From Tetracladium setigerum (taxonomy: Eukaryota; Ascomycota; Leotiomycetes; Helotiales): a stretch of DNA of 64,000 nucleotides. The notes beneath the pieces are model-generated. The model saw nothing but the letters and a program-made list of their open reading frames with translations. It did not search any database and was not told where the DNA came from. Where the stretch lies: positions 2,480,001 to 2,544,000 of the forward strand of contig PZJY01000008.1 of the NCBI GenBank assembly GCA_031472005.1, given 5' to 3'. Shown in pieces: positions 35,624 through 47,102 of the stretch; positions within the stretch are counted from its first letter, which is position 1; the number at the start of each line of letters is the position of its first letter. Position numbers and translations under genes: made by a program.

Positions 35624-36001
35624 TTTTGCGGATTGAAGAGGAGTAATTTCAAGTTTCTGCAACAACAGAGACTCCAGGAAGATTTAAGAGATAGAAAGGA
35701 TAAAAGCTAAAAAGAACCCAACAAAAACCTAAAGGCTCATGGAGTCTGTGGTCCTCACGAACTTGGCCGCTAGTGTTTGAGTCCATGGAAGATTTGTGTT
35801 GGTAATCTGGCATGACTCAGGACCAATTTGGCGAGAAGATGTAGAAATTGACCAGTAACCCTACTTCCCGACTGAGGTGAGGCCGGCTTCACTACCATAC
35901 GTCACAAGCCGAAACTTTGCATTCTGGGCTTGAGATTTGTAATTAATATTCACACCCTGTAGACCATCCAGATCCTAAATATGGTGCTTTTTGTTGATCC
36001 T
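35624..36001. other. OYE upstream region
   Basis: Between the bZIP stop and the OYE start. It carries CATGACTCA at 35811-35819 and possibly a small first OYE exon that I could not define. Confidence 0.45.
35811..35819. promoter_or_regulatory. CATGACTCA shared promoter element, OYE
   Basis: Reverse form of TGAGTCATG, 188 bp upstream of the OYE start. It continues into GGACC, like the ALDH1/hydrolase element. Confidence 0.5.
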
Positions 36002-37863
36002 TCAACTTTTGATCTCGGCAGCAAGTTCGGGGAATCTTTCCGCGAAAGAATCTCCAACAGACCAACATCCTAGATTAAAAGCATGCTTCTCAAATAGAGG
36101 GTTTAAGGAAACTTCTCCGCTGCTATCAATCGGCATTAAGGCATCTGTTGCTTTGTATGGCCAGTTCAATCTTGCCTGCCTGGCATACATCTCCGAGAAA
36201 TCTCGAAATGTGTACTTGTGAGGGTTTTGAATCAGAACATCTCGTACACGAGGCCTACAGACTTAGTAAATGTCAGTTCAAAACCCCGGGATTGAAAGCT
36301 TACCAGGGAATATTGTCAATCCATGCCGCGTGTGGTATCATGACTTGTAGCACTGTTGGATGAAGCCAGGAGGGTAGATTATCATAAGACGCTTGGTCAC
36401 AGGCAATTTGCCACTGGGTGTGCATTAGAATTATTGCTATAGATTTGGAGGTCACTTACTCGCATAGTTGCATACATGATACACAGAAATCCTAGCTTCT
36501 CAGTAAGATCTGTATCAACAAAAGTAGAGACAATATCTACAATGACACGACTAGATGCATGTGCTTTCGTTCTGAATCTTGCATCCACCAGGCCGGAGAC
36601 TGCAGGTTTCAACGGTCCGGTGAGAGCGCTCGTGGGCGTCCCCTGTGCGGCTAATTGTCGTCGCGAAGCAAGAAAATCCAGAAGAATTTGGTCAAGTGGG
36701 CAAGTTGCAGCAAGATGCTTTGGAAGGATGTTATATTTGGAGAGATAGTTAACCTGTGGCTCTGGCCAACCTGGTGAAATAGCTTCTGGAGATTTTTGCA
36801 TGCCTTGAGAATTCGTAACGGCAGCGTCGAGGTACTCATCTGTGCTTTGAATTAGCCGGCAAGTTCAAGATTCGGGACGGACCCAGCGAGGCTACTTGCC
36901 ACTTGTATTACTCCCAAATGTTTCCGGCCATATTTGCGTGGCACCCGTAGAATTGGAATTGGAATTATGAACATCTCTTCTGTCTGATGGCCACCTGCTA
37001 TTCCCTTCTGGAAACGAGGAGCGCTGTTCAAAACGTGATAGATTCGCAACGGTCACAGGCTGATCTGAAGTTGATCCCGGTGTGTTTGGTGAGAAGGTAG
37101 TAGCAGCAACCTCTTCGTTTCGTATAGTATCGCGTCCGGTAGATGCAGATTGGTATGAAGGTTCTGCTCCAAGTGATGGAGTGTATCTTTCGTTAGTATG
37201 ATTGTGCCTTTGGGGACCTTCCGATTCAATTCTCGTCATCCCAGCGCCATGTGAATATTGCTGTAGAGGTGGAAGGTTCTGCTGTGTGAAGGGCATTGGT
37301 GAATGTGAATTTTGAGGCTCCGGTCCCAGGTCCGAGATGTCATTGTTCACATAGGTTCGACTGGCGGGAGCATCTTGAGGTGCTTCATCAGAAATAGAAT
37401 CGTGCTGGACGCCGAGAGGCTGTGGTTGTCCTGGTTCGTGGAGACTGGGGTCGATATTGTTCTCATTTCCTCCATTGTCTGGCATCAACGACTGCTCCTC
37501 TACATCTCCACCATCCACTGCAATCGAGGGCACATTTGCATCTTCAATCCCATGTGCGCCAGCCGACGCTGTCAACTCGTGCACACATCTCAAGCGATCC
37601 TTGAGATGCTGATTCTCCCTGCGCAATTCCTCGACCTCCTTCTTCAAAGAATTCACGGCATGGCTTTGCTCGGATGTGGCAAGCTGTTGCTCTAGCGTAT
37701 GAATACGCGACTTTGTGCGTTCACGAACAGCACGCTGGGCTTCTCGGTCGGCGGCTCTTTTTTTGCGGATTTGCTCCTCGGTGAGACTGGAGATGGTGCG
37801 AATTCGTTTCCTGACGGGGCGAGGTGGTGCTGCTGCAGGGCTGTCGTCACTTGCCGAGTCCAT
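36002..37863 (-). CDS. bZIP transcription factor with DUF3425 domain
   Basis: On the minus strand the exons are 36900-37863, 36460-36839, 36304-36413 and 36002-36254, giving 568 aa. The basic region RKKRAADREAQRAVRERTK is followed by a leucine-zipper-like heptad run (LEQQLATSEQSHAVN, LKKEVEELRR). The usually invariant bZIP Asn is Asp here, as in relatives of this family that I recall. The long middle is Pro/Ser/Gln-rich and disordered. The last ~200 residues (LPKHLAATCPLDQILLDFL, WQIACDQASYDNLPSWLHP, the terminal FAERFPELA) are the DUF3425 domain. Intron 1 (36840-36899) must start with GC (GCAAGT), because the nearby GT gives an immediate stop. It lies inside the accessory block, whose promoters share an AP-1-like site, so it is the prime candidate regulator. 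Confidence 0.85.
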
Positions 37864-38445
37864 TGGTGAAGACGCTGTAAATCTCTGGATTACATTGCCC
37901 GCCTCGGATTCTGCGCGCACTTTGCTGTGGTCCGAAGTGGCTGTAGTTTAGAACCTTTTGCTGATATCGATATCGATGTGAGGTTTGGATTGAGACAAGA
38001 TGTCGGAAAGGTAAACACATTCATTAGCTCAAATCCGAGCTGCCCCAGCCAGCAGTGGGTTGGAGCCAATGCGGGGTACATCACTAGCAAGAACTGCCTC
38101 CGCCCGGGGACAGGGAAGCTTCTGTACTGTAGCCACAACAGGCAAGATTTTACAATCAACGGCATTTTATTTTTCTAATTTTTATCACAGAGAAACTCAA
38201 CTTTCCGCCTATTTGCCTAAGCAAGTACTCTTAGACTATATTTACTGCCAAAAGAGGACATTGTCTGCTCTCGCCTATTGTGGGCAAGCCAGACGTCGAA
38301 AATGCCAAGACATAGTACACCACGAAGCTTGGAAGCACGGTAAACAAGTTTTTGCCTATACCTACTAGCTAGCTTTGTAACGTTGAAAGACATCGAAAAT
38401 TTGATTCTCTCATAATAACCAGTTTTCTTCTACTTTCTCTAATGG
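37864..38445. other. bZIP upstream region
   Basis: A 582-bp region between the ALDH2 stop and the bZIP start. No gene and no TGANTCATG seen. Confidence 0.45.
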
Positions 38446-40047
38446 CTAATCCTGATTGTTTCCAATAGTCACCGTCTTGATATTCTGATACTCTGCCAGT
38501 CCATACCGGCTCCCCTCACGACCAATCCCACTCTCCTTTACTCCCCCAAAAGGCGATTCAGCAGCGGATATCAAACCAGTATTCACCCCAATCATCCCAC
38601 ACTCAAGCTGCTTAGCCGTCCGCAGAACTCTACCGATATCTTTGCTAAAGAAATAACCAGCCAAGCCATACTCCGTATCGTTAGCGAGAGCGATTGCCTC
38701 CTCCTCGGTATCAAACCCAAATATTACAGCCAGTGGTCCAAAAGTCTCATCTGTGGCCACTTGCATCTCTTTGTTGGCGTTGGTGATGACAGTGGGCTCG
38801 AAGAAGAAGCCTTGGAGGTGGGACGGGGATTTACCTCCGGTTCGTAGGATTCCCCCTTTGCTGATCGCATCGTGGACATGAGCAGCTACTTTTTCTACAG
38901 CAGCAGCGTTCACGAGTGGTCCCTGTGTTGTGCCTTCAGCGAGACCTGGACCAAGTTTCAGCTCATTGACTTTGACGACTAGTTTAGAGGTAAACTCCTC
39001 CAACACAGAATTGTGGACGAGAAGTCGGTTAGCACACTGCGGCAGATATCAGTTCTCAAAACCTATACACAGAATTTGGGAGGACCAAGACTTACAACAC
39101 ACGTCTGTCCGGATGACCGATACTTGGAGATCATCGCACCCAAAACCGCCAGGTCAAGATTCGCATCTTCAAAGACGATGAACGGAGCATTTCCACCCAG
39201 CTCCATGCTGACTCTCTTCATAGTCCCCGCGGCAAGTTTCGTCAACATCTTGCCAACATTTGTTGAGCCGGTGAAGCTCAACTTCTTGACCTTGGGATGC
39301 GTAGCCAGAACGAGAGAGGCATTGCGATCTTTCGTCGGAACGACGTGCAAGCATGAACTTGGTATCCCGGCTTCTAAGGCCAGCTTTGCAAGTGCAATAC
39401 AGCTGAATGGCGTTTCACTAGGAGGCTTGATAACCACGGAGCAGCCAGCAGCAAATGCTGGGGCAATTTTCCTGGTGATCATTGCTGCTGGGAAGTTCCA
39501 TGGTGTTATGATAGCACAAACCCCGACTGGCTCTTTGAAGGTCATCACGGTAGTGTCGTGGTAAGAGGATGGAATGGTGTCGCCGTATGACCGAGTTGCC
39601 TCCTCTGCAAACCATGATACGAAGGAAGCACTATATGCGATTTCGCCTCTTGCTTCAGCCAAGGTCTTGCCATTTTCCAACGAGAGTATAATTGCCACTG
39701 AAAGTTTTCATCAGCTTTACGTTGTTGGTGCGATTCATGGAGTCAGGTTTCTTACAGTCTTCTGAATTCTGCAATATCAAATCGTTCCACTTTCTCAGCA
39801 TTCCGCCTCGTTCTTTGGCGGTGGTGCTTGCATTGAACCTCTTGTATCCCTCATGAGCACTCTCAATCGCTTCGATGAAATCATCAGATCCAAAGTCTGC
39901 GCAATGACCAAGCACTTTTTTCGATGATGGTTCGATAACGTCAAAGGTCTTGTTTTCTGAAGCAAGTTTCCAGTTTCCAGCAATTAGACCTTGAGAATCG
40001 AAGAGTGATTGACGACGAAGCGCCAGTTGATCAGATTTAGATAGCAT
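38446..40047 (-). CDS. Aldehyde dehydrogenase, succinate-semialdehyde-dehydrogenase-like (ALDH2)
   Basis: On the minus strand the exons are 39756-40047, 39096-39697 and 38446-39036, giving 494 aa. The sequence follows the SSADH branch: ENGKTLAEARGEI, ITPWNFPAAMITRK, SFTGSTNVGK, catalytic Glu in MELGGNAPFIVF, catalytic Cys in SSGQTCVCANR (formed across an intron), PFGGVKESGIGREGS and YGLAEYQNIKTV. It would oxidise a semialdehyde or other aldehyde to the acid. It differs clearly from ALDH1, so the two probably act on different intermediates. It is divergent from the first CoA ligase across 513 bp holding CATGACTCA. Confidence 0.9.
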
Positions 40048-40560
40048 GATTGTATTTTCAGTCTACAGTATCAAGCTTTGAATATTAATGACAATATTAG
40101 AAGAGAAACATGTAGAGTAAGACGAAAAAGAAAAAGTCTTCATCTTCTGTAATCACCAAAAGCGACCTCGGCTCGCGAAAATGAATGAAATATACCGGTT
40201 CAAGGTAGAAAGGAAAGTTCCCTCGGATGGCAATGCAGGAGAGAATGAAAAAGTAAAGTGGGCATGACTCAAAACCCATCCTCACCACAGTACACTCTGA
40301 CGGAAATGATCCCCTGCGGAATTTTTCGAAACATTTTTAGTACAGTAGAGTATATGCAAGCATGTTGTGGTTTCCCCGCGGCTCTTCAGATTTGGTTCTC
40401 GGCTTCGGCTTGAGAGACCTCGGTGTGCATCTTCACCTACCGTATGGTTTGGGAATGCTCTCATTTCTTCCAACAACATGATCCTCTATCCAAATCGGTG
40501 CCTTCCCACATTGCCAAAACCTCCGAGCATTCTGAAGAGATCGTGAAAAAGCAGCTTGAA
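40048..40560. other. Bidirectional promoter, ALDH2 / CoA ligase 1
   Basis: No gene. It holds CATGACTCA at 40263-40271. An upstream in-frame extension of the ligase ORF is present but unlikely to be translated. Confidence 0.5.
40263..40271. promoter_or_regulatory. CATGACTCA shared promoter element
   Basis: Lies 216 bp from the ALDH2 start and 290 bp from the ligase 1 start. Contains the perfect heptamer TGACTCA. Confidence 0.5.
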
Positions 40561-42408
40561 ATGCCTACAAAGTCTAGGTACGTTGAAATACTGACATCAC
40601 ACTTATGCGGAACTTGGTTTTCCCTAACGCGCTTGGTAGATTTCCTGATGTCGAAATTCCAAACCTCGACATATGGTCTTTCCTATTCCAAAGAGACCAT
40701 GATTTCCCTGAAACCAAAGGTACTAAATTAGCTCGAGTCCGAATACAAACAAACGGAAATACCTGCTAAATCCTTTCCTGTCAAATAAGCCATCTACACA
40801 GATCCCATCGCTCGAAAATCATACACATACGCAGATGTAAAGTTGGGTTCTATCAACTTTGGCCGGGGCCTGACAGCGCACCTGGGCTGGGAAAAGGGCG
40901 ATGTTCTGCTCTTGTACACTCCTAATTCCATCGACACGCCGATTGTCACCTGGGGTACACATTGGGCAGCTGGTATTGTGTCACCCGCAAACCCCGCTTA
41001 TACACCGAAAGAATTGGCATTTCAGCTGCGAGACGCTGGGGCAAAGGCCATCGTCACTCAAAGGGCTTTCCTCGGCAATGCTTGTGCTGCTGCGATGATG
41101 GTTGGGATGAAGGATTGCCAGATCATACTTATTGGGGAGAGAGGATCTAGCGGAGACTTTGTGCATTTCACTGACATCTGTGAACTTGGATATGAACAAA
41201 CTCAACTATTACCGCGTGTGTTGGTGGATTCCCCGAATATTGATATCTCTTTTCTCGTGTACAGTAGTGGAACTACCGGACATCCAAAAGGAGTGATGCT
41301 ATCGCATGAAAATGTGATTTCGAATATCCTGATGTTGAAGGCTGGCGAAGGTGTGAATTTGTCCTGGAACGGGGGTCACAACAATCAGGGAGATCGTATA
41401 CTCGGATTTCTCCCATTCTACCACATCTACGGTCACTCCTTCCCCCTAAAATCGCGTAAGAATGATTCTAATAATACTCTAGGGCTCACGTCGCTGGTTC
41501 ATCAAGCACTCTTCAACGGTCTGGAGCTAATCGTCATGGCGAAATACGATCTTCGTAGCTTCTGTTCTCACATCCAGGAGTACAAAATCACACTCGCATA
41601 CGTCGTACCTCCCGTTCTTCTCCAGCTGTCAAAAGAAGCATTAGTCGCCAATTTTGACTTGAGCTCATTACGCATGATGAGTTCTGGCGCCGCGCCATTG
41701 ACGAAAGAGCTGGTCGACGCAGTCTATCAGCGCATCAGAGTTCCAATCAAACAAGGCTATGGCCTCTCAGAAACGTCACCTACCACGCATTCCCAGCCAT
41801 GGGATACATGGCATGAATATATTGGGTCCGTAGGCTTGTTACTTCCAAATCAGACCGTCAAATATATGTCCGAAGATAATACAGAGCTTCCGATCGGGCA
41901 AACGGGTGAGCTTTGGATCAAAGGTCCCAATGTGTTTCGTGGGTATCTAAATAACGTATCGAGTACTCGAGACGCGCTGACAGAAGATGGATACTTTAAA
42001 ACTGGTGATGTGGGGTATGAAGACAAGGAAGGAAACTTGTACATTACCGATCGGTTGAAGGAGCTCATCAAGTACAAGGGCTTTCAAGTACCACCAGCTG
42101 AGCTTGAGGGAATACTGCTATGCCATCCAGTGGTTCGCGATGCCGCTGTAATTGGCGTGTATAGGGAAGATCGCGCCAGCGAGGTGCCAATGGCCTTTAT
42201 TGTGTTGGCCGACGGGGTGAGAGGAACGAGGGCAAAAGCGATAGAGATTACAGAGTGGTTGAACGCTAGGCTGTCCCAGCCGAAGCACTTGCGAGGGGGA
42301 ATTTGTTGGATCGATGTGATACCTAAAAGTCCAAGTGGGAAAATACTGCGGAAGGTATTAAGGTTAAAACTTAGCGAGCAAGAGCGGCCGTTGAAAGCTA
42401 GATTGTAA
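40561..42408 (+). CDS. 4-coumarate:CoA-ligase-like acyl-CoA synthetase 1, peroxisomal
   Basis: Exons are 40561-40577, 40640-40719, 40790-41431 and 41483-42408, giving 554 aa. The adenylate-forming signature is YSSGTTGHPKGVMLSHEN. GYGLSETSPTTH, GELWIKGPNVF, the TGD motif in FKTGDVGY, ITDRLKELIKYKGFQV and the catalytic Lys in KSPSGKILRK complete the ANL set. It makes a CoA thioester from a carboxylic acid with ATP. The C-terminus, KARL, is a type 1 peroxisomal signal (ARL), so the product probably enters peroxisomal beta-oxidation. The third intron (51 nt, 41432-41482) is a multiple of three without a stop, so retention would insert 17 residues inside the core. Homologues lack them, so I treat it as an intron. 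Confidence 0.87.
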
Positions 42409-43878
42409 TCTTATATCAAATGAGAAATGTAGAGGTGGCCTAGTTTGAAAAAGCATATTTCAGTCACCAGATGACATTCCTTAGCCACCTCGGCGACGAA
42501 ATGATAGCAAGACTAAATTAAAAGTCCCAAATAAGAGAATGCTAAGACTCGTAGGCATGAAGCTTTCTGGCTGTTTAATTTAAGAAGTAGGAATGGGGAG
42601 AGTAGGAAGAATGGGACTGAGGAACCAGAGAAACATTCGGCTGGGGCCTGCCATATACCTTCTCTCTCGGTTTGTCAGTTGTATTTCGTTTGGCAGGTGG
42701 TTTACGATAGAACGATATCTGAGAAGACTGTTCAACCAGCCACCCGTGAGCTTGGTTGGATTCGTCTTGCATTCTAGAAGGAGGCTTCGACGGTGTCACC
42801 GTGTCAGGAACGTGTTGTCTTGCCATGGAATAAAATGGTGGGCATGGTTTGCCTCTATCTGATATCTGAGCCTGACATATCCGTAGAGTATCTATCGAAC
42901 ATCGTCATCATATACTATTCGGGATGTGATGAGTATTTCCTTGTTGATGGGGAAGGTGGCTGGCTGAATAGACTTTGATATGGCGGTTGGTCCAGGAGAG
43001 ACATTGCGGTGCGGGAGACGTTCAATTTAAGCTCCGGCCGCATCCCGGTGGAGATCACCTGAATAATCTCCTAAGGGGGGCGTTGCCTTTGTTTACAGTA
43101 CCTTCCGCTGATAAAGATAAGAAGTGGGAGGATGGGGAGATTGGAAGTATATATATACCTTATATATTATTATATACCACAAGGAGAGGCTGGAACCGGA
43201 GGAAAACCAGAAAGGAAGAGTTTGCGACGACGTTGTTTGAATAGGACTCGTGGTATCGTTGAATTATTACAGATGATAGTTCCCTCGTTGGGATCTTCCT
43301 AGCAGGACTTCCGACGCCAAACAAAAGCAAAGAAAAAGCATGAGATCTCTTGTCGATCTCACCCTCAACGCCGACCCGAGATCCCCCATTCCATCCCATC
43401 ATTCCACCCCATTTCATGCCGTCCAGCAGACCACAACCAACCCTTTCCTACGCCCGCGAACAAATCAATTACACATGATGGGCTCGGAATGATTTGTGGC
43501 TGGCGACCAACCAACGCCATCACCTTCCTACTTGAACTGGCAAAAGCAACTAGAAAGTTAGCCGCATGAAGAAGGGGAGCGCGAAGATCGAGGGCGTTTT
43601 CACACCACCCAGAACAATCAAAGGACATCAGTCTTCAGACATCAGACTTTCTCAGACATTGCCTGCATCTCATCCATCCAACTTCTCGCTCCTCCTCCTC
43701 CTCCTCCACCACCTCCTCCACATCCTTCGAGGACCATCTGCTGCACCCGGCGGCCCACGGTTGATGTCATCCGACCATTCGGATCGTGGAACGAGCGGAT
43801 GTTCGCATCGCAATTGCAGTACCGGTTGAGCGCAGTTTGTTCTTGATCCTGATCCTGATCTTTCCTGACCGCCGACTG
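42409..43878. other. 1.5-kb intergenic region
   Basis: No supported gene. A CCT-rich run at 43690-43707 and pyrimidine-rich sequence precede the RBR gene and are probably its leader. The short ORFs on both strands are low-complexity. Confidence 0.45.
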
Positions 43879-45967
43879 ATGATGGCACCCATTCCCCGCA
43901 AACGCTCGCTGGAAGCCATGCAGAACCCCGAGCAGCGCGCGGTCACCACATTTGAGCACAACGACCCCGAATACTGTCGACAGGTGTTGCAGTTGGAAGA
44001 TGGGGAGACCGAGGGCCTCTTAGATGACACACTCGCCTCGCTGGCAGAAAAGTTGGGCATCGCAGTCTCGAAACCCTCAACGTCGAAAGCGAACGCGATA
44101 CACAACCCTACGCGCGAGTCGGCCACCACGCTTGCGACGAACCATGCGCGCACTGCTTCTACCGGATCGAGAGGCAGTAATTTGACGAGCATTACTTCGA
44201 GATCTTCGGACGATCAATTACACGATGTTACACGAAGGAGAAGGTCAGATCCAAGGAGGAGTCTATCATTTTCGGAGTATGATAGGTTTCTGTTGCAGGC
44301 AGATTTGCAACCACTTGCGACAAGTGTTCTATTTCCTCCCCCAATTCCCGTGGACTCGGCAGCTTCGTTATTTTCCGTTTCGACTAGGAAGTCATATCAG
44401 AGTATCAAGAGTACCTTTAGGAATAAGTTTAAATTGAGGAGGACGAAAGGGTCTATGGACAGTCTGAAGTAGGTGCAACGTTATGTCTTCTCGAAATGAA
44501 TGCTAATTGCCCAGCGCTTGCGTTTGCTGTCGAGATGAGTTCAAAAATATGAATGTGCTGTGTACGCTACCCTGTGGGCATCACTACTGCGACATCTGCA
44601 TACGAGTCCTTATTAACCAAGCCGCGACCGACGAAGGGAAAATGCCACCTCGCTGCTGCTCGAAGGCGATTCCAGGACATGTTGTAAAGATGGTATTGAG
44701 CAAGGAGGATCAGCAGATATTTATGAAAAGCGTACTGCAGTTTTCGACTCCTTGGGAGGCAAGGATCTTCTGCCCAAATACCGCTTGTGGAGAGTTCATC
44801 CCGAAAAGAGACAAGATCGATCCGAAGCATCCATTTGAAGTTGTTTGCCGTCAATGCACACAGCGAGCTTGTTCAATATGTAAGCGTGCTGCTCATGCCT
44901 TTGGACAGGATTGCCCGATGGATTGGGAACTAGATGCGGTACTGCTGATGGGGGAGAAATCAGGGTGGAGGAGGTGTTATAAATGTAGGAACCTGGTGGA
45001 ACTGACCCAAGGATGCAGTCACATAACTTGTAGATGCAAAGCCCAATTCTGTTACATCTGTGGCGCAGTCTGGGATCCGACTGTTGGATGTCCGAATTAC
45101 TGCAGTGGCGAGGAGGAGCTGGAGCGGAGGAGAGTGGAAGAGGAAGCGCGAGCTGCCGAAATGGAGGCAGAGAAACTGGAAAGAGAAGAGGCAGACAGAG
45201 TTGAAGCCGCCGGAAGACTCGAAGCCGAAAAACGAACTGCCGAGAGCGTTGAGATGAATAATCTCAGAGCGCAACAGATCATCGACCGCGATCGATTTCT
45301 TACCTTTGAGCGGAAGATGAAATGGATTATGTGGACTCGGCACGGACAAGCCAAAATCGATGTCCTGGATCGATACGCAGAATTACAGAGCAAGATGGTA
45401 GAACGCCATACCAAAACCTCCACCCATCTTGAAGATCGTCAAGTTGGTGCCGAAATGGAGCTCAGAGCAAGTTTAAAACAGGCTGAGAGAAGTGTACAAA
45501 TCCGTTTGCGTCATATGGAAGCATACTGTGATGGTCTAGGTCGAAGTGCAAATGGACCTGCCCGAGTCATAACTGAACGCGATCTGCGCGAATTAGGCCA
45601 GCAGTACAACGTTCGCGATGATCTAGAACGTCTTCACCAAAGCAAGATCAACGTGATGCGTGACAAGCAAGCGAAGCAAATGGAGCAACTTCTCAAGCGG
45701 CAGGAAGAGGAGCAAGAGAAACTCGCAGGGAAGCAGGAATTAGAATTAGAGACTTTGGATGAGTCTTTCGCGGCTGAAGAGGCGGATTTTGAGAAGGTCT
45801 TCAGGGAGAGGAAAGAGAGGATGTTGAAGAGGTGGGAGCTTGTCGAGGAAGTTGAGAGAAAGGGACTGGAAAATGAGACAAAGTTGAAGTATGCCCGGAT
45901 GCTTCCACCAGAGTGGCGGGATGCAGATGAAGTGAGGGAGGAAGGACTGGAAAGTGTACGTGAGTGA
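43879..45967 (+). CDS. RBR (RING-IBR-RING) E3 ubiquitin ligase
   Basis: Exons are 43879-44468 and 44515-45967, giving 680 aa (an in-frame ATG at 43786 would add 31 residues). The N-terminal ~195 residues are Ser-rich and disordered. RING1 begins at ACVCCRDEF with CGHHYCDICI. The IBR has CPNTACGEF, VCRQC and CSICK. RING2 has CYKCRNLVELTQGCSHITC and FCYICGAVWDP, with the Cys of QGCSH in the place of the catalytic cysteine that receives ubiquitin. The remaining ~270 residues are a charged coiled coil (rich in Glu/Arg). The gene is a conserved cellular type with no evident tie to the accessory enzymes, though it lies between the two CoA ligases. Confidence 0.88.
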
Positions 45968-47102
45968 GTAAGAGGTTCACGCTACGACGGCAACATCGAA
46001 TATTCGAACGGATGTATCATCATCTGAAGTGCCGCAACTCCACTACGCTTTACGCTTTCGCATCTCGTCAACTCTACCGCAGATCAAGACACGGATGGTC
46101 TTACAGATATAAACACAAAGTCTCGCGGCAATGTTCTATCAACCACATTACCGCCTCACGAAATATCACGCCATATTTCTTTCATATTTTTCTACCTAGC
46201 CTAACGAGGGGTTTGGAAAATAGATACTGGCTGGCTGGCATCATGACATTTCCCCAAAGATAAACCGAGACTACGGGAGTCCTTCGCCATCGCCATTAAC
46301 ATCAGGCTTTGAAGTTTACGAAGGACCATCTCGGTTTTGGGAGTCATATGGGTTAGGAATTTTGATCTTTGGGAAGCTTGCAACATGGTGGTTTTTACAC
46401 CGGAGAAATCTCGGAGATATGGGGAGTATTGGAAGGAAATCGTTATACCCCGTGCTTCAAATCTCTCGAGCACGATATGCAATTTATACATCTACATATT
46501 ATAAATCTTTGAACATTTTGCTTAACTTTGCATTGCTTTCTTGAATAATGAATGCTGTGTCGTTGTCGTTGTTGTTGTTTTGATACTATCTATCACATGA
46601 CTGGCAAAGGTTTGGAGGACCCCTAGACCCGACCGAGTGTGTGGAGGCCGAGCGTTGTCAAAGCATTTCTGAAAGTCAATTCCACATTATTCCACATTCC
46701 AGATTTCCAAAAGTCGATGATCATCAGCCTGCACGACTCGGGGAGTTGCAGCCAAACCCTTCTTTAGATCTTCCACGCCAATAACAATCCCCTCTACTGT
46801 CAGTCTACTCTGCACTCAATCTACCTGACTCGTAAACTCAATCTCCAGATCTCGCTTGATCCCCTTTGTCCGGGGAACACGCCCAAAACGACGTCAACCC
46901 CCGCAAATCGATCCCCACAACTTGGCCAACTGATGCAACAGCTCTCGGAAGCTTGGAAATGACCTCTTTTTAAGAAGGACCTGTTCCGCTCTTGAAAAAT
47001 CCATCGTTGTATTTCCTTCACACTCTTTTATTTTACCTGAAGAGAGAACACTTGGATTTTGAAATTTTTATATTCCGAATCACTACACTTAATCTAGCAA
47101 TC
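45968..47102. other. 1.1-kb intergenic region
   Basis: RBR 3' end and ligase 2 promoter. No gene. A CATGACTGG near 46593 only partly resembles the shared element. Confidence 0.45.

Noticed and set aside
41432..41482. 17-residue insertion in CoA ligase 1
   Set aside because: It has splice signals at both ends and splits a conserved motif (FYHIYG-LTSLVHQ), so an intron is the better reading.
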